A DNA stretch of 64,000 nucleotides, taken from positions 177,780 to 241,779 of the forward strand of contig NZ_JASATW010000009.1 of the NCBI RefSeq assembly GCF_030405905.1, given 5' to 3'. This DNA is from Sphaerothrix gracilis. GTDB taxonomy: Bacteria > Cyanobacteriota > Cyanobacteriia > Phormidesmidales > Phormidesmidaceae. Of this stretch, positions 18,286 through 28,124 are shown piece by piece. Numbering within the stretch: the first letter of the stretch is position 1; every line of letters begins with the position of its first letter. A program made the position numbers and the translations under genes. The notes under the pieces are model-generated. The model saw only the letters and a program-made list of their open reading frames with translations. It was not told where the DNA came from and searched no databases.

Positions 18286-19050
18286 ATGTCGGATCGCTAT
18301 CAATCTACAAAGGCGCTATACGATCAGTCGGCCCGTGATTGGGTACGTCGCAACCCGAGTTCTCTATCTGACTTTACAGCTCGTCCGATTGTCTTAAACC
18401 TGTGTGAACCTGTTCTAGGTCTCAACGTTCTTGACTTGGGCTGTGGTGAGGGTTACTGCAGCCGGGAATTGAAGCAGCGAGGCGCTAGAGAAGTATACGG
18501 TATTGACCTATCAGAAAGGATGATTGTCGCGGCTCAACAACAGGAGCAAGCGGAACCACTCGGAATTCAATACGAGTCGAGGTGTGCTACAAACCTGAGC
18601 CATATTGCTGACCAGTCTTTTGACTGTGTACTGGCTGTTTTTCTGTTCAATTACCTCACTATTGAGCAAATGAAACAGTGTATGAAAGAGGTTTTTCGCA
18701 TACTTCGACCCCAGGGTCAGTTCGTATTTAGCGTGCCGCATCCAGCTTTTCCCTACATGCGACAGGCGGAATACCCTTTTTATTTTGAAGTTGATGGCGC
18801 TGGTTATTTCAGTCAGTCTGATCAGCAATTTCCAGGACGTATCTGGAAGCGAGATGGTTCTTGGCTACCCGTCCAGCTAGTACACAAGCCTTTAGAAGCC
18901 TATTTCGATAGCTTACTGACTGCTGACTTCAAAACAATGCCTCTAGTCAAAGAACTGCGAGTTACCCCTGAGCATCTACAGCTTGATCCGAATTTCTTCC
19001 AGTCCCTCGTTGACTATCCACTCCATTTAGCGATTCGCATATCTCGATGA
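18286..19050 (+). CDS. class I SAM-dependent methyltransferase
   Basis: 254 residues with motif I LNVLDLGCGEGYCSREL (about 45-61), the acidic loop YGIDLSERMI, and FDCVLAVFLFNYL as motif IV. A C-terminal cap (SVPHPAFPYMRQAEYPFYFEV) probably shapes the acceptor pocket, in the UbiG/UbiE-like manner of small-molecule methyltransferases. Good Shine-Dalgarno AGGAG. Its stop overlaps the start of the diiron-oxygenase-like gene by 4 bases (ATGA), so the two are translationally coupled and should act in one pathway. Confidence 0.87.
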   Translation: MSDRYQSTKALYDQSARDWVRRNPSSLSDFTARPIVLNLCEPVLGLNVLDLGCGEGYCSRELKQRGAREVYGIDLSERMIVAAQQQEQAEPLGIQYESRCATNLSHIADQSFDCVLAVFLFNYLTIEQMKQCMKEVFRILRPQGQFVFSVPHPAFPYMRQAEYPFYFEVDGAGYFSQSDQQFPGRIWKRDGSWLPVQLVHKPLEAYFDSLLTADFKTMPLVKELRVTPEHLQLDPNFFQSLVDYPLHLAIRISR

Positions 19051-19775
19051 ACACACAAATCTCTTCTACAAAAACTTTTTGTCGTCTAGCTCAAAATCAT
19101 GCGTTGTGGAATCACCCTTTTCTACAACACTGTCAAGCGGATGGACTGACCCTATTGGAAGTTCAGATTCTAGCCGTCCAAATGTACAAATTCTCCAAAG
19201 AATTTAATCGTATTTTAGCTAGCATCCTGTCACAGTGCGCAGACGAAAGAGCACAGTGGGTTATTTTGGATAACCTGTTTGATGAAATGGGCAGAGGTGA
19301 CCTGAATCAGGCCCATCCGGCTTTATTTCGTCAATTTACCCGGGCACTCGGCATTAGTGACACTGTCCTTGAGGCCATTCCCGCAGAACCAGAAACAAGT
19401 GCCATGATTGAAACCTACCTGAGTTTTGCTAACCAGTACGGATATCTTAGTGCTTTAGGAGCAGTTTGCTTTGCCTCTGAAGGCATTGTTAATACTCTAT
19501 ATTCGCAGCTATATCGAGGAATTCAAGGTCTTGAGTCTCTATCTAAAGAGTCACTGGTTTTCTTTGAAGTTCACATCAATGTTGATGATAGTCACGCAGC
19601 TAAACTTTCTCAGCTAATTGAGACGCGCCTTCATACCCGCGATCAGGTTACAGAAATGAAAAAGGCTATTTTAGCCGCTATGGATGCGCGCGCTAACTTT
19701 TTTGATGGCATTCAACGGCAAGTTACCGAAAGCAGTGGCTACCAAATAGCTGCTTTAGAGCTGACTTGCGCTTGA
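19047..19775 (+). CDS. heme-oxygenase-like diiron oxygenase (iron-containing redox enzyme family)
   Basis: 242 residues of the TenA/heme-oxygenase-like fold. Putative diiron ligands: E in NLFDEMGRGDLNQAHPALF (with the paired H), E in CFASEGIVNTLYSQLY, and D/H in FFEVHINVDDSHAAKL. These match the E...H...E...D...H pattern of the HDO family (UndA, SznF, CADD relatives), which oxidise or cleave small molecules using O2. The family is common in natural-product clusters. ATGA overlap with the methyltransferase supports a shared pathway. Substrate unknown. Confidence 0.78.
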   Translation: MNTQISSTKTFCRLAQNHALWNHPFLQHCQADGLTLLEVQILAVQMYKFSKEFNRILASILSQCADERAQWVILDNLFDEMGRGDLNQAHPALFRQFTRALGISDTVLEAIPAEPETSAMIETYLSFANQYGYLSALGAVCFASEGIVNTLYSQLYRGIQGLESLSKESLVFFEVHINVDDSHAAKLSQLIETRLHTRDQVTEMKKAILAAMDARANFFDGIQRQVTESSGYQIAALELTCA

Positions 19776-19925
19776 ATTCGCTCAAATGTTGCTTTTCAAG
19801 TCAATAGAATTCAGCTTAATTCAGGCAATGCCGGCGTTGTCTTAGCTGAGCTGAAAGAGGACTGAGATTGATCAAAGTTTAAGCCATTGAAATTTACCGG
19901 AAAAACTGATTTTTAGGAGATAAAG

Positions 19926-20483
19926 ATGTACGGATTAGTCAATAAGGCGATCGCAGATATGGTGCAATCGCAGTTTGGAGAAGAAATTTGGCAGGAGATT
20001 TGTCAGAGAGCGGCGATAGAGCAAGAAGCCTTTCTCAGCCTTGAAGGCTATCCTGATGATATTACTCATCGCTTAGTCAAGGCCGGTAGTGAGGTATTGG
20101 GATTGTCTCCGGCTGAGATTATGCAAGCCTTTGGTGAATTTTGGGTGCAGTATACGGCAAAAGAGGGCTATGGCGAACTCATGGATATGAGCGGTGATGA
20201 TTTGCCAGAGTTTTTAGAAAATCTGGATAATCTTCATGCTCGCGTCGGCGTGACGTTTCCCCAGCTCAAACCGCCGTCCTTTGAGAGCCACGAACATGAC
20301 GAGAACGAAATCACGTTAGAGTATCGTTCAGAGCGAGAAGGACTGGCTCCGATGGTTGTAGGCTTAGTTAAGGGCCTTGGTCATCGGTTTGAAACCGAGG
20401 TGGATATTGAGCAAACTCAGCATCGAGGTGACAGCTCAGACCACGACGAGTTTTTAATTAAGTATAATCAGCCAAATAAGTGA
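19926..20483 (+). CDS. H-NOX heme nitric-oxide/oxygen sensor
   Basis: 185-residue heme NO-binding protein. Proximal heme ligand His104 (LDNLHARVG) and the propionate-clamping YxSxR motif at residues 133-137 (YRSER) are both present, and the N-terminus MYGLVNKAIADMV is typical. The TAGGAGATAAAG leader gives a good ribosome site. In this family NO binding changes the activity of a partner kinase or cyclase. Here the partner is the next gene, which begins 8 bases after the stop if ATG 20492 is used, so they form an operon. Confidence 0.95.
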   Translation: MYGLVNKAIADMVQSQFGEEIWQEICQRAAIEQEAFLSLEGYPDDITHRLVKAGSEVLGLSPAEIMQAFGEFWVQYTAKEGYGELMDMSGDDLPEFLENLDNLHARVGVTFPQLKPPSFESHEHDENEITLEYRSEREGLAPMVVGLVKGLGHRFETEVDIEQTQHRGDSSDHDEFLIKYNQPNK

Positions 20484-20491
20484 GAAAAGCG

Positions 20492-21949
20492 ATGTCTCAT
20501 TGTGTTACGCTATCGCCTCAGATGCTAGCGATCGCTTTCCCTTTTCACTTTGTGATCGATCGCAAGTTGAGAGTTATCCAAGCTGGAGATGTGCTCCAGC
20601 GTCTATGCTTCAAAGCATTAGTAAATGGCAAAATAGAACACCACTTTCGTATCTATCGCCCAGCCAATATCAGCTTTGACTTTGATGTATTAGTCAAGCG
20701 ACTCAAATCTCTGTTCATTGTGGAATCGCTGCATAGTGAAATGCAGCTGAAAGGACAGATGATGTATTCAGAAGAGCAAGATTTGATCTTTTTTCTAGGC
20801 TCGCCCTGGGTAACTGATACTAAAAGTCTGTCTCCTTTGGGCGTCAAGCTCAAAGACTTTGCTGTTCATGATCCAGTCGTGGATTTTGTATTTTTACTGC
20901 AGGCCAGTCAAAATTCACTGAATGAAACTAAGGAATTAACCCAAAAGTTAACTCAGCAAAAAGCGCAGCTCAGCAATGCCTTATTGATTAAAGACAATTT
21001 AGCTAAAATCGCGGAAGCTCAGGCAAGACGCCTGGAAGAAACTATCAAAGACTTACAAAAAACCCAGGCGCAGCTAGTTCAAACTGAGAAAATGTCTAGC
21101 TTAGGGCAGATGGTTGCTGGCGTTGCTCACGAGATCAATAATCCAATTAATTTCATTCATGGCAATTTAAATCACGTTAAGGAGTATACCCACGACTTAC
21201 TAAAATTGATTAATCTATATCAGGAAAAAAGTCAGGAAACAGATCAGGAGATTCAGGATTTTGTCAACGAAATTGACCTGGATTTTCTGATTGAGGATTT
21301 GCCTCAAATTATTAGCTCAATGCAGGTAGGCACACAGCGAATTTGTGAAATTGTCACCTCTTTAAGAACATTTTCTAGACTAGATGAAGCAGAGCATAAA
21401 GTAGTTGATATTCATAGTGGAATTGATAGCACTTTAATGCTCTTAAAGCATCGCCTCAAGGCTAACAGCAGTCGCCTAGCTATTAAAGTCATTAAAGACT
21501 ATGGCGATCTGCCTAAAGTGGAGTGCTATGCTGGTCAGCTCAATCAAGTTTTTATGAATTTGCTTAGCAATGCTATCGACGCTTTAGAAGAGTGGGACAG
21601 CCAGCGATCGCCAGAAGAAAAGAGACAAAATCCAAGCACGATTCACATCACCACGATTTCAAATCCTAATAGAACAGTCACTATTAAGATTGCTGATAAC
21701 GGTCCGGCTATTCCTGAAACGCATCAAAAGCAGCTATTCGACCCGTTCTTTACCACCAAGTCTGTAGGCAAAGGTACGGGACTAGGACTTTCTATCAGCT
21801 ACCAGATTATTGTTGATAAACACAGTGGAAAACTATGGTGTCAGTCAGAGCCTGAACAAGGCGTCACTTTCTACATAGAGTTGCCTCAACTGCTACCACA
21901 AAATTCTAGATGTGCAGAACTAAAACAGTTAATGGTTTTGCCACAGTAA
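20492..21949 (+). CDS. HNOBA-domain histidine kinase (H-NOX partner)
   Basis: About 485 residues. The N-terminal 140 residues form an HNOBA-type sensor (MLAIAFPFHFVIDRKLRVIQAG through DFVFLLQASQNSL), followed by a coiled coil (residues about 140-200). The kinase core has the phospho-accepting histidine near residue 213 in VAGVAHEINNPINF, the N box NQVFMNLLSNAIDAL, G1 IADNGPAIPE and G2 GKGTGLGLSISYQI. A GTG at 20480 overlaps the H-NOX stop, but ATG 20492 is the better start. It should report NO or redox state to an unlinked response regulator, as no receiver gene follows. Confidence 0.93.
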   Translation: MSHCVTLSPQMLAIAFPFHFVIDRKLRVIQAGDVLQRLCFKALVNGKIEHHFRIYRPANISFDFDVLVKRLKSLFIVESLHSEMQLKGQMMYSEEQDLIFFLGSPWVTDTKSLSPLGVKLKDFAVHDPVVDFVFLLQASQNSLNETKELTQKLTQQKAQLSNALLIKDNLAKIAEAQARRLEETIKDLQKTQAQLVQTEKMSSLGQMVAGVAHEINNPINFIHGNLNHVKEYTHDLLKLINLYQEKSQETDQEIQDFVNEIDLDFLIEDLPQIISSMQVGTQRICEIVTSLRTFSRLDEAEHKVVDIHSGIDSTLMLLKHRLKANSSRLAIKVIKDYGDLPKVECYAGQLNQVFMNLLSNAIDALEEWDSQRSPEEKRQNPSTIHITTISNPNRTVTIKIADNGPAIPETHQKQLFDPFFTTKSVGKGTGLGLSISYQIIVDKHSGKLWCQSEPEQGVTFYIELPQLLPQNSRCAELKQLMVLPQ

Positions 21950-21961
21950 AAAGTCGCTGCT

Positions 21962-22387
21962 CTACTCTGCTAACCGGAGCCGATCGCCGCTGAGATCTGT
22001 GCGATAAGTCCATGTCTTCTCTCCATTCGATCGCGTCACTTCAAACAGCCAGCCTTCGACTAAAGCCTGAGTACACAGCTCATCTGGGTTGGCTAACCCT
22101 AAACAGCCGTCCGGCCAGGTTTCGCGGCTGTAGCGGGCGATCGCTAGCTCCGAAATCGGCACGTCTGCGGTTTCAGCCGTAGTCTGCAGCACCTGGTTAA
22201 TTAATTCTTCTGGGGGGCTATCTGGTGTCGGTGTCATCTCAGGCTGTACGGTCGGATTAGTACTCTCAGCCACATCAGCCACGGACGGGCAGGCGATCGC
22301 TTGCCGCCCCGCCACATAGCCCAGGCCAAATACCACAATGCCAATACCGACCAAAATAAGCCGCTGTACTGCCTTAGACGCTGCCAT
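21962..22387 (-). CDS. hypothetical membrane-anchored protein, 141 aa
   Basis: A short basic N-terminus precedes one membrane helix (LILVGIGIVVFGLGYVAG, residues about 10-27), then a proline/threonine-rich linker and a small domain of about 85 residues. That domain has two cysteines (WPDGCLGLANPDELCTQALVEG) in the pattern of cyanobacterial proteins with a WxDxCLG...LC motif, which are usually periplasmic, with the cysteines probably disulfide bonded. The ending (WTYRTDLSGDRLRLAE) also fits that family. No enzymatic role known to me. Convergent with the kinase gene (12-base gap). Confidence 0.75.
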   Translation of the reverse strand: MAASKAVQRLILVGIGIVVFGLGYVAGRQAIACPSVADVAESTNPTVQPEMTPTPDSPPEELINQVLQTTAETADVPISELAIARYSRETWPDGCLGLANPDELCTQALVEGWLFEVTRSNGEKTWTYRTDLSGDRLRLAE

Positions 22388-22565
22388 CTTTCAACTCAGT
22401 ATTTGATACTTTACGCATTATCATTCTGGCATAAACTATCTCTGACAAGGAAAACTGCTGGCTTAGTTGCGCGATGCCATTATGAAAAGGCTCTAACGCG
22501 AAGGGAAGCTGCCAGGGCGATATCAGGGGTTAAGGGATCAGAAAGTAGGTTGAGGGGAGTGGCCA

Positions 22566-23114
22566 ATGTCAGCGCAACTTCTAGGCAGGTATTTGACGCT
22601 GGAGGAGTTTTGCATCTGCACGCAGACCTACCGGAAGTATGCTGATCAGATTGATCCCTACCCGAAGAACCGGGAGGAGACGATTCCGGCGTTGGCGGCA
22701 TTGTGTCAGCACATCATCGATCCGGTGATTGATGCGTTTGGTCGAGAGCGATTTCAGCTCACCTATGGGTTTTGCTCAACAGATTTTAAGCGGTGGTTGG
22801 CAAAGAAGGACCCGGTAACGGGGGTGAAGAATGGCCGGGTGAGCCCAAATCTGGATCAGCACATGGCCCACGAGGTAAATCGCAATGGGAATTACTACTG
22901 CTCGCGGTTGGGGGCGGCGTGTGATTTTAGGATCATGGATTTGCCGAGTGATGAGTTGGTGGAGTGGATTGTGGCGCAGGGGTTGCCGTTTGATTCGCTG
23001 TATTTTTATGGGGCGGAGCGACCGATTCACATTAGCTATGGGCCGCAGCGTAAACGTGATATTTGGGCTTTCACAGAAAAAGGTATCCCACAATCAGCAA
23101 AAACTAAGCATTAG
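22566..23114 (+). CDS. M15-like (D-Ala-D-Ala carboxypeptidase fold) hypothetical protein
   Basis: 182 residues. A Zn-peptidase M15-like triad can be proposed from H99 (LDQHMAHEV), D120 (RLGAACDFRI) and H155 (ERPIHISYGP); the GAACDFRI and IHIS blocks look like the M15/VanY fold. Spacing between the first histidine and the aspartate is longer than in classical M15 enzymes, so activity is uncertain. It lacks a signal peptide, so it would act in the cytosol, which is odd for a wall peptidase and fits a phage- or element-derived or nucleic-acid-linked role. Start ATG 22566; the preceding GAGGGGAGTGGCC may serve as ribosome site. First gene of the accessory island. Confidence 0.6.
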   Translation: MSAQLLGRYLTLEEFCICTQTYRKYADQIDPYPKNREETIPALAALCQHIIDPVIDAFGRERFQLTYGFCSTDFKRWLAKKDPVTGVKNGRVSPNLDQHMAHEVNRNGNYYCSRLGAACDFRIMDLPSDELVEWIVAQGLPFDSLYFYGAERPIHISYGPQRKRDIWAFTEKGIPQSAKTKH

Positions 23115-23677
23115 CAGAAAGGTGTACAAGACGTTTAGTCCCGACATTCCGCAGGTTGACAGTATATTTCTGATGTGCGTGTCTGCTACCAACTCTTGGA
23201 GCTCTTATTGAGCAAGCATTCTAGGTTCAAGCCATATTTTTTGTTAAACCACGGCCTTAATATTTCGCAACTTAGACCAGCCTCGGATTGTGAAGCATGA
23301 CTAACGAGATTTTAATGACTCCAGCGACCTGAAATCTGATGCATATCTGAAAATAAAAAGCAACCTGCGGAACGTAGGTTAGTCTTGTACAATAAACCTG
23401 TTGAAAAATATTTGTAGAACTCGCCAAAAGCTCTGACACATGGGAGATTTGGGGATTTTCACTGAAAAATATTGAAAACCTTGCTGAGAAGGAGCTTCAA
23501 CGATTTTGGAGCTTATCTCTCTTTAGTCAAAGCCGCTGGAGAATAAATAGCTGGCTGATTTTCGTCCATACTCCTATTTTTGCGCGAAGGAATAATTTTC
23601 CATAAGAAGGAGAAATGGTCGTTTCAGCTATTCTCTGGCTAGAGTCACTAAAGAGCATTTTTTCCCGACAACTCTAA
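23115..23677. other. 563-base intergenic region
   Basis: Separates the M15-like gene from the convergent 3' end of the NACHT-WD40 gene. Nothing convincing is coded. A 20-codon frame at 23615-23677 follows an AAGGAG sequence but has no other support. The segment is AT-rich and could contain decayed sequence. Confidence 0.45.
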
Positions 23678-26600
23678 TTATTTTTCAACTGCTCCGAGAA
23701 CTTTTAGCCTTTCTATTTGTTTAGGATCTAATCCTTTGGCACCACTAATATTTGTTCCTGCATAAGGACGATTACTGAGAGTTTTTATACACTTTCCATT
23801 TTCGATATCCCAAATACGAACCGTTTCGTCATAGCTACAGCTTATTAAATGATTATTAATTTGATTAAATACGATGGACTGAACACGATTTGCATGTCCT
23901 TCTAAACTTCTTAAGTGCTGTCCTGTATATGGATTCCAAAGGTTTATCACCCCATCAAGTCCAGCAGTTGCTAAAAATTCACCATTTGAGTTAAACGTAA
24001 CCGAATTTACTCGACTTTTGTGATATCTCAATGTCTTAATACATTTTAGATGAGTTGAATCCCAAATTTTTATATTGCAGTCATCGCTCCCGCTCGCAAA
24101 TAAATCACCAGAGGGAGAAAAAGCCACAGTCCAAATACAATCTTCATGGCCGGAAAGTGACTTAATACAGTTTCCACTTTCTATGTCCCATAACTTAATA
24201 TTTTTATCGCTACTTCCACTAATCAGAGTCAAAGAATCTGGATTAAAGCTCACCGAATTCACCCAGTCTCTGTGACCTAAGAGCAATTTGACTGGTTTCT
24301 CAGAGGTAGCAGGGTCAAAATTCCATAAAGCTATAGTATTGTCTCTACTCGCACTCGCGAGTAGAGAACCGCTATTATCAGCAGCTAAAGCATGAATATT
24401 ACCTTCATGCTTTTTGAAAGTTGTGAGACAATTACCATCGCGTATATTCCAAAGCTTAATCGTATGATCGCCACTGCCACTAGCAGCAATTTGCCTTTTA
24501 GGATTTATCACAACAGAGCTTATCCATCTCGAGTGTCCTTGAAGATATTTATCAAGTTTTCCTCCTGAATCGTATGGGGACCAGACTCGAAGCTTTAAGT
24601 CTTCTCCACCTAAAACTACGTGTTTTCCATCACTGCTTACTGCAACTGAGTTCACCCAATGGCTAGAACCTCGGCAAGTTTTTATACAATCTCCAGTTAG
24701 GAAATTCCATAATCTTAAATCTGTGCTACCAGCGCTAATAAAATACGTATTATCTTTACTAATGTCTAAATCTCTGATTTTGCTTGTATGCTTCTGAAGC
24801 GTTTCCACACATCTGCTAGATTCAATGTCCCAAATCTTTAGAATTCCATCATCGTCACCACTTATAATTTTTTTGCTGTCTGATGAGACTTTGACAGCGT
24901 TGACATACGTTTGATGTCCTTGTAAAACTTTTATGCGTTCTCCCGAATGAATATCCCAAATCCGGATAGAGTGATCATCGCTTGCACTAATTAAAAACTG
25001 ATTATCGGGCGTAACGTCAATTGAGCTAATCCAGTCTGTGTGTGCAAGGAAGTGTTTGAAACATTCACCCGTTTCAAGACTCCAAAATCTGACAGTCTTG
25101 TCATTGCTACTACTAGCAACTGACAATCCGTCAGGAGTAGGTATTACAGAGCGAATCCAGCCTTTATGACCCTCTAAACAATGAAGGCATAAACCATTTT
25201 CAGCATCCCAAACTCGTATGGTTAAATCATCACTACCACTGATAATTTTTTTCCCATCAAGAGTGAATGCAACTGCTCTGACTTGTCCAGTATGCCCAAA
25301 GAAGCTCCTTAACAGTTCGCCTGTTTCAATATTCCAAAGCTTTAGTGTGCGGTCATGACTCGCCGTTATTAGTAGTTTCCCATCAGGACTAAAGTCTACT
25401 GCGCTTACCCAATCGGTATGTTGAGTCTGTATGATGATTTGGCTATCGTCAGACATGGCCCATAGGCGAACGATGCCATTAGCTTCACCGTTAACGAAAT
25501 AACGACTATCAGGACTAAATTTAACTGACAAACTAGTTCCTAATAGAGCAGAAAAGATTACTTCTGAAAGATCTGACTCAGATACATCAACATTGCGTAA
25601 GGAAATATTAGACCAATCGGAACCAGCAATAACTGTTTTACTTAAGTCAAGATTTTCAATGAAGTACGGATTTATCCTTAGTAAGATAGTTAAAGCATTT
25701 CCACCCACATATCTCACTTCAAACTTTGATTTATGTTTGGTCTGCAAGATTATTTCAAGTAGCTTTGTACTGGATGTTTTTGTGTTTAGCATGGGCAATA
25801 TGAGGTCTAGAATGGCCTTTGGAAGTGGTGAAAGGCCGAAGGTCGAAGATAAGTCAAAGTTGTCTGAGAAATTGAGCGAGTCAGTCAATTCTGAGAAGTC
25901 TTTGGATAAAATTTTGAGTTCTCTTGCAAACTTATAAGCCACGAAGAACTCTAGCAGCGAGCGATGCGCTGGAGTGTAGTCGCCTTCAGCATTACGAATG
26001 AGCATTGTCTGCCCCATCATGTCGTAATGCCAATGGTCGAGATCCTTCTCCTCTTCAACCGCAGGCCCAAACAGCTTGCGAATGCGGTCTGGAAACTCGC
26101 GGTAGTTGATGCTCATGCGATCCGTGCTGAGCATTTCCCACGACAGCTCACACATGAAATAGAGCTTGTCCGCCATTGAGGTAAACGTGCGCTCGGCTTT
26201 GATATCTCGCTCCATCTTGTGGCGCACGGCATAGAGATACACCCGCGACATATCCACCGGCTTGCCCGCCTCAATATCCGGCAGCGCTTCTAGAATCAGC
26301 TCTGTCAGCACCGGGCGACGAGCCAAATCCAGTAGTTCCGGATTGCCCATGATTTGCTCCACCGTGGCGGGTTGAGCTTGGTGAGAAAGCACCTGGCGAA
26401 TCTGCTCATCGTTGAACTTCTCCAGCTCCAGCACTTCAAACTGAGGCGTTTCTCCCGTTAAGTCCTTAGTAGACGCTTGCAGTTCTGCATTCAAGAGGGC
26501 TCGCCCTTCCTTCGCTTCTGGGAAATGCTCGGTACGACAGGTGAGGATGACCTTTGCTCCCGGCACCACTACCTTCGCCAACTCCCAGAAGTTGTTGATC

Positions 26601-28033
26601 ATTTGCTGGCGATCGACACGAGCCGCCATTTCATCAAACCCATCAAAGATCAGCAGCAGCTTGCCCATGCGGTTGAGCTGTTCAAAGGCCGAATAGCCCG
26701 GAATGGGAATCTCGTGCTTGCGGAAGAAGAACTCCGAAAACAGCGATTCCACACTGACTGCTTTGGCATAGTCTCGCAGCGGCACCACTAGCGGTAGACG
26801 AGGTCGCTCCAGTCCTCTGCGCTGAGCGTCACGATAGCGCTGCAATGCTTTCCAGGCATAGTGGAAGGCAAACCAGGTTTTCCCCGTGCCGAACTCGCCC
26901 AGCACCGAGATATGCTCTTTGGCCGGATCATCGAGCCAGAGGTCGATGTAGCCGTCAATCCAGCCGTCCCGGTCATCGTATCGACTCACCCCAATCCGCT
27001 GGCGAGTATCCGGGTCAATTTCTTCCTTCAGGCAAGCCAGGGGCACATATTTTTGGTCAATCCCTAGCTGCTCAATCTCAGATTCCAGCCAGGTGAGATA
27101 GCCACTAAAGTCAGCATCCTGATCCAGCAGTTCATCAAAGGTGAAACAGCCCAGTGCGTCATTTTCTGGTTTTTCAACCTCGTCTCGGGCGGCTCGACTA
27201 ATCCGTCGTGCCGTGACTAGCCACCCTTCATCAGTGCGGTGAGTTGCTACCGCCTGCCGTAAGTCCTGCACATCCGGCAGTCCGGCCTCTCCATCAATGC
27301 CGCGCACCAGGATGCGATCGTACCGCCCGCGCCGCACCGGGATGTTGACGATCCATTCAAAATAGTCGTCCTGCCAGACTTCATGGGACTCGAAGCGAAA
27401 GCCCAAAGTCTCGAACCAGCCGCGCATCTGTTGGGCCAACGCAAAGGCTTTGCACTGTTCAGCGCTGAAGGTTGCGGGGGCGATCGCGACTCTGGGTAAA
27501 GCGGGATAGTCCTGAGCCGCCAACCGGGCCATTTCGGTCCGCATTCCTTCAATGGTAGGCAGACGATTCAGCCGCTCTTGCAGGCTGCCAATTTGCCGAT
27601 GTAGAGATTCCAGCTTTTGCTCGGCTAAGATCTCAGCCGGAGTGCGGGTGCGTTTGGCCACTTCGATAAAGACGGCAGCAAAGGCGTAGAACTCTCGCCG
27701 GATATCGACGTTGTGGGCTTGCAAATCTGCTTGAAGGGGATGATCGGCAAGAAAGTCTTCACCGTTCTTCAGTAAAATAGTGGGCGTGTTGCGCTCCAGG
27801 GCTTCTCGAAAGAGTTCTTGAATCTTGGTCTGGCGAAAGATTTCTATTACTGGACGCGATTTGCCTACACCATATTCCACCAGGGCATATTGATAGACGC
27901 CGGTGAAGTCGGCGGGCGGATGATCTGGATTAAGGTTGAGCCGTTTGAGCAACTGAATGACGCGCTCATTGCGGTTGATGCTCTCCATCGCGGTCTCGAA
28001 GAGCATATCAATCAGGTTATCCAGACCAAACAC
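23678..28033 (-). CDS. NACHT-type STAND NTPase with REase-like region and 14 WD40 repeats
   Basis: 1451 residues. N-terminal helical region (1-185); a segment at about 190-310 (WFETLGFRFESHEVWQDDYFEW, RYDRILVRGIDGEA, VATHRTDEGWLVTARRIS) that resembles a restriction-endonuclease-like fold; then a NACHT ATPase with Walker A GEFGTGKTW (379-387) and Walker B LLLIFDGFDEMA (459-470). A short pentapeptide-like stretch (SNISLRNVDVSESDLSEV) precedes 14 WD40 repeats (about 860-1430), enough for two seven-bladed propellers. This is the architecture of signal-transducing antiviral or cell-death NTPases: repeats sense, NACHT oligomerises, N-terminus is effector. AT-rich WD40 half versus GC-richer N-terminal half suggests mosaic origin. 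Role as defence is inference. Confidence 0.9.
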   Translation of the reverse strand: MFGLDNLIDMLFETAMESINRNERVIQLLKRLNLNPDHPPADFTGVYQYALVEYGVGKSRPVIEIFRQTKIQELFREALERNTPTILLKNGEDFLADHPLQADLQAHNVDIRREFYAFAAVFIEVAKRTRTPAEILAEQKLESLHRQIGSLQERLNRLPTIEGMRTEMARLAAQDYPALPRVAIAPATFSAEQCKAFALAQQMRGWFETLGFRFESHEVWQDDYFEWIVNIPVRRGRYDRILVRGIDGEAGLPDVQDLRQAVATHRTDEGWLVTARRISRAARDEVEKPENDALGCFTFDELLDQDADFSGYLTWLESEIEQLGIDQKYVPLACLKEEIDPDTRQRIGVSRYDDRDGWIDGYIDLWLDDPAKEHISVLGEFGTGKTWFAFHYAWKALQRYRDAQRRGLERPRLPLVVPLRDYAKAVSVESLFSEFFFRKHEIPIPGYSAFEQLNRMGKLLLIFDGFDEMAARVDRQQMINNFWELAKVVVPGAKVILTCRTEHFPEAKEGRALLNAELQASTKDLTGETPQFEVLELEKFNDEQIRQVLSHQAQPATVEQIMGNPELLDLARRPVLTELILEALPDIEAGKPVDMSRVYLYAVRHKMERDIKAERTFTSMADKLYFMCELSWEMLSTDRMSINYREFPDRIRKLFGPAVEEEKDLDHWHYDMMGQTMLIRNAEGDYTPAHRSLLEFFVAYKFARELKILSKDFSELTDSLNFSDNFDLSSTFGLSPLPKAILDLILPMLNTKTSSTKLLEIILQTKHKSKFEVRYVGGNALTILLRINPYFIENLDLSKTVIAGSDWSNISLRNVDVSESDLSEVIFSALLGTSLSVKFSPDSRYFVNGEANGIVRLWAMSDDSQIIIQTQHTDWVSAVDFSPDGKLLITASHDRTLKLWNIETGELLRSFFGHTGQVRAVAFTLDGKKIISGSDDLTIRVWDAENGLCLHCLEGHKGWIRSVIPTPDGLSVASSSNDKTVRFWSLETGECFKHFLAHTDWISSIDVTPDNQFLISASDDHSIRIWDIHSGERIKVLQGHQTYVNAVKVSSDSKKIISGDDDGILKIWDIESSRCVETLQKHTSKIRDLDISKDNTYFISAGSTDLRLWNFLTGDCIKTCRGSSHWVNSVAVSSDGKHVVLGGEDLKLRVWSPYDSGGKLDKYLQGHSRWISSVVINPKRQIAASGSGDHTIKLWNIRDGNCLTTFKKHEGNIHALAADNSGSLLASASRDNTIALWNFDPATSEKPVKLLLGHRDWVNSVSFNPDSLTLISGSSDKNIKLWDIESGNCIKSLSGHEDCIWTVAFSPSGDLFASGSDDCNIKIWDSTHLKCIKTLRYHKSRVNSVTFNSNGEFLATAGLDGVINLWNPYTGQHLRSLEGHANRVQSIVFNQINNHLISCSYDETVRIWDIENGKCIKTLSNRPYAGTNISGAKGLDPKQIERLKVLGAVEK

Positions 28034-28124
28034 AGGCGTTCTCCCGACACTTTTCTCTAGTGAAAACCAACTTGCTCAAAAACGCTCGAAAGTTTACGAA
28101 GTGCTCAATAAAGCAGTGGATACT

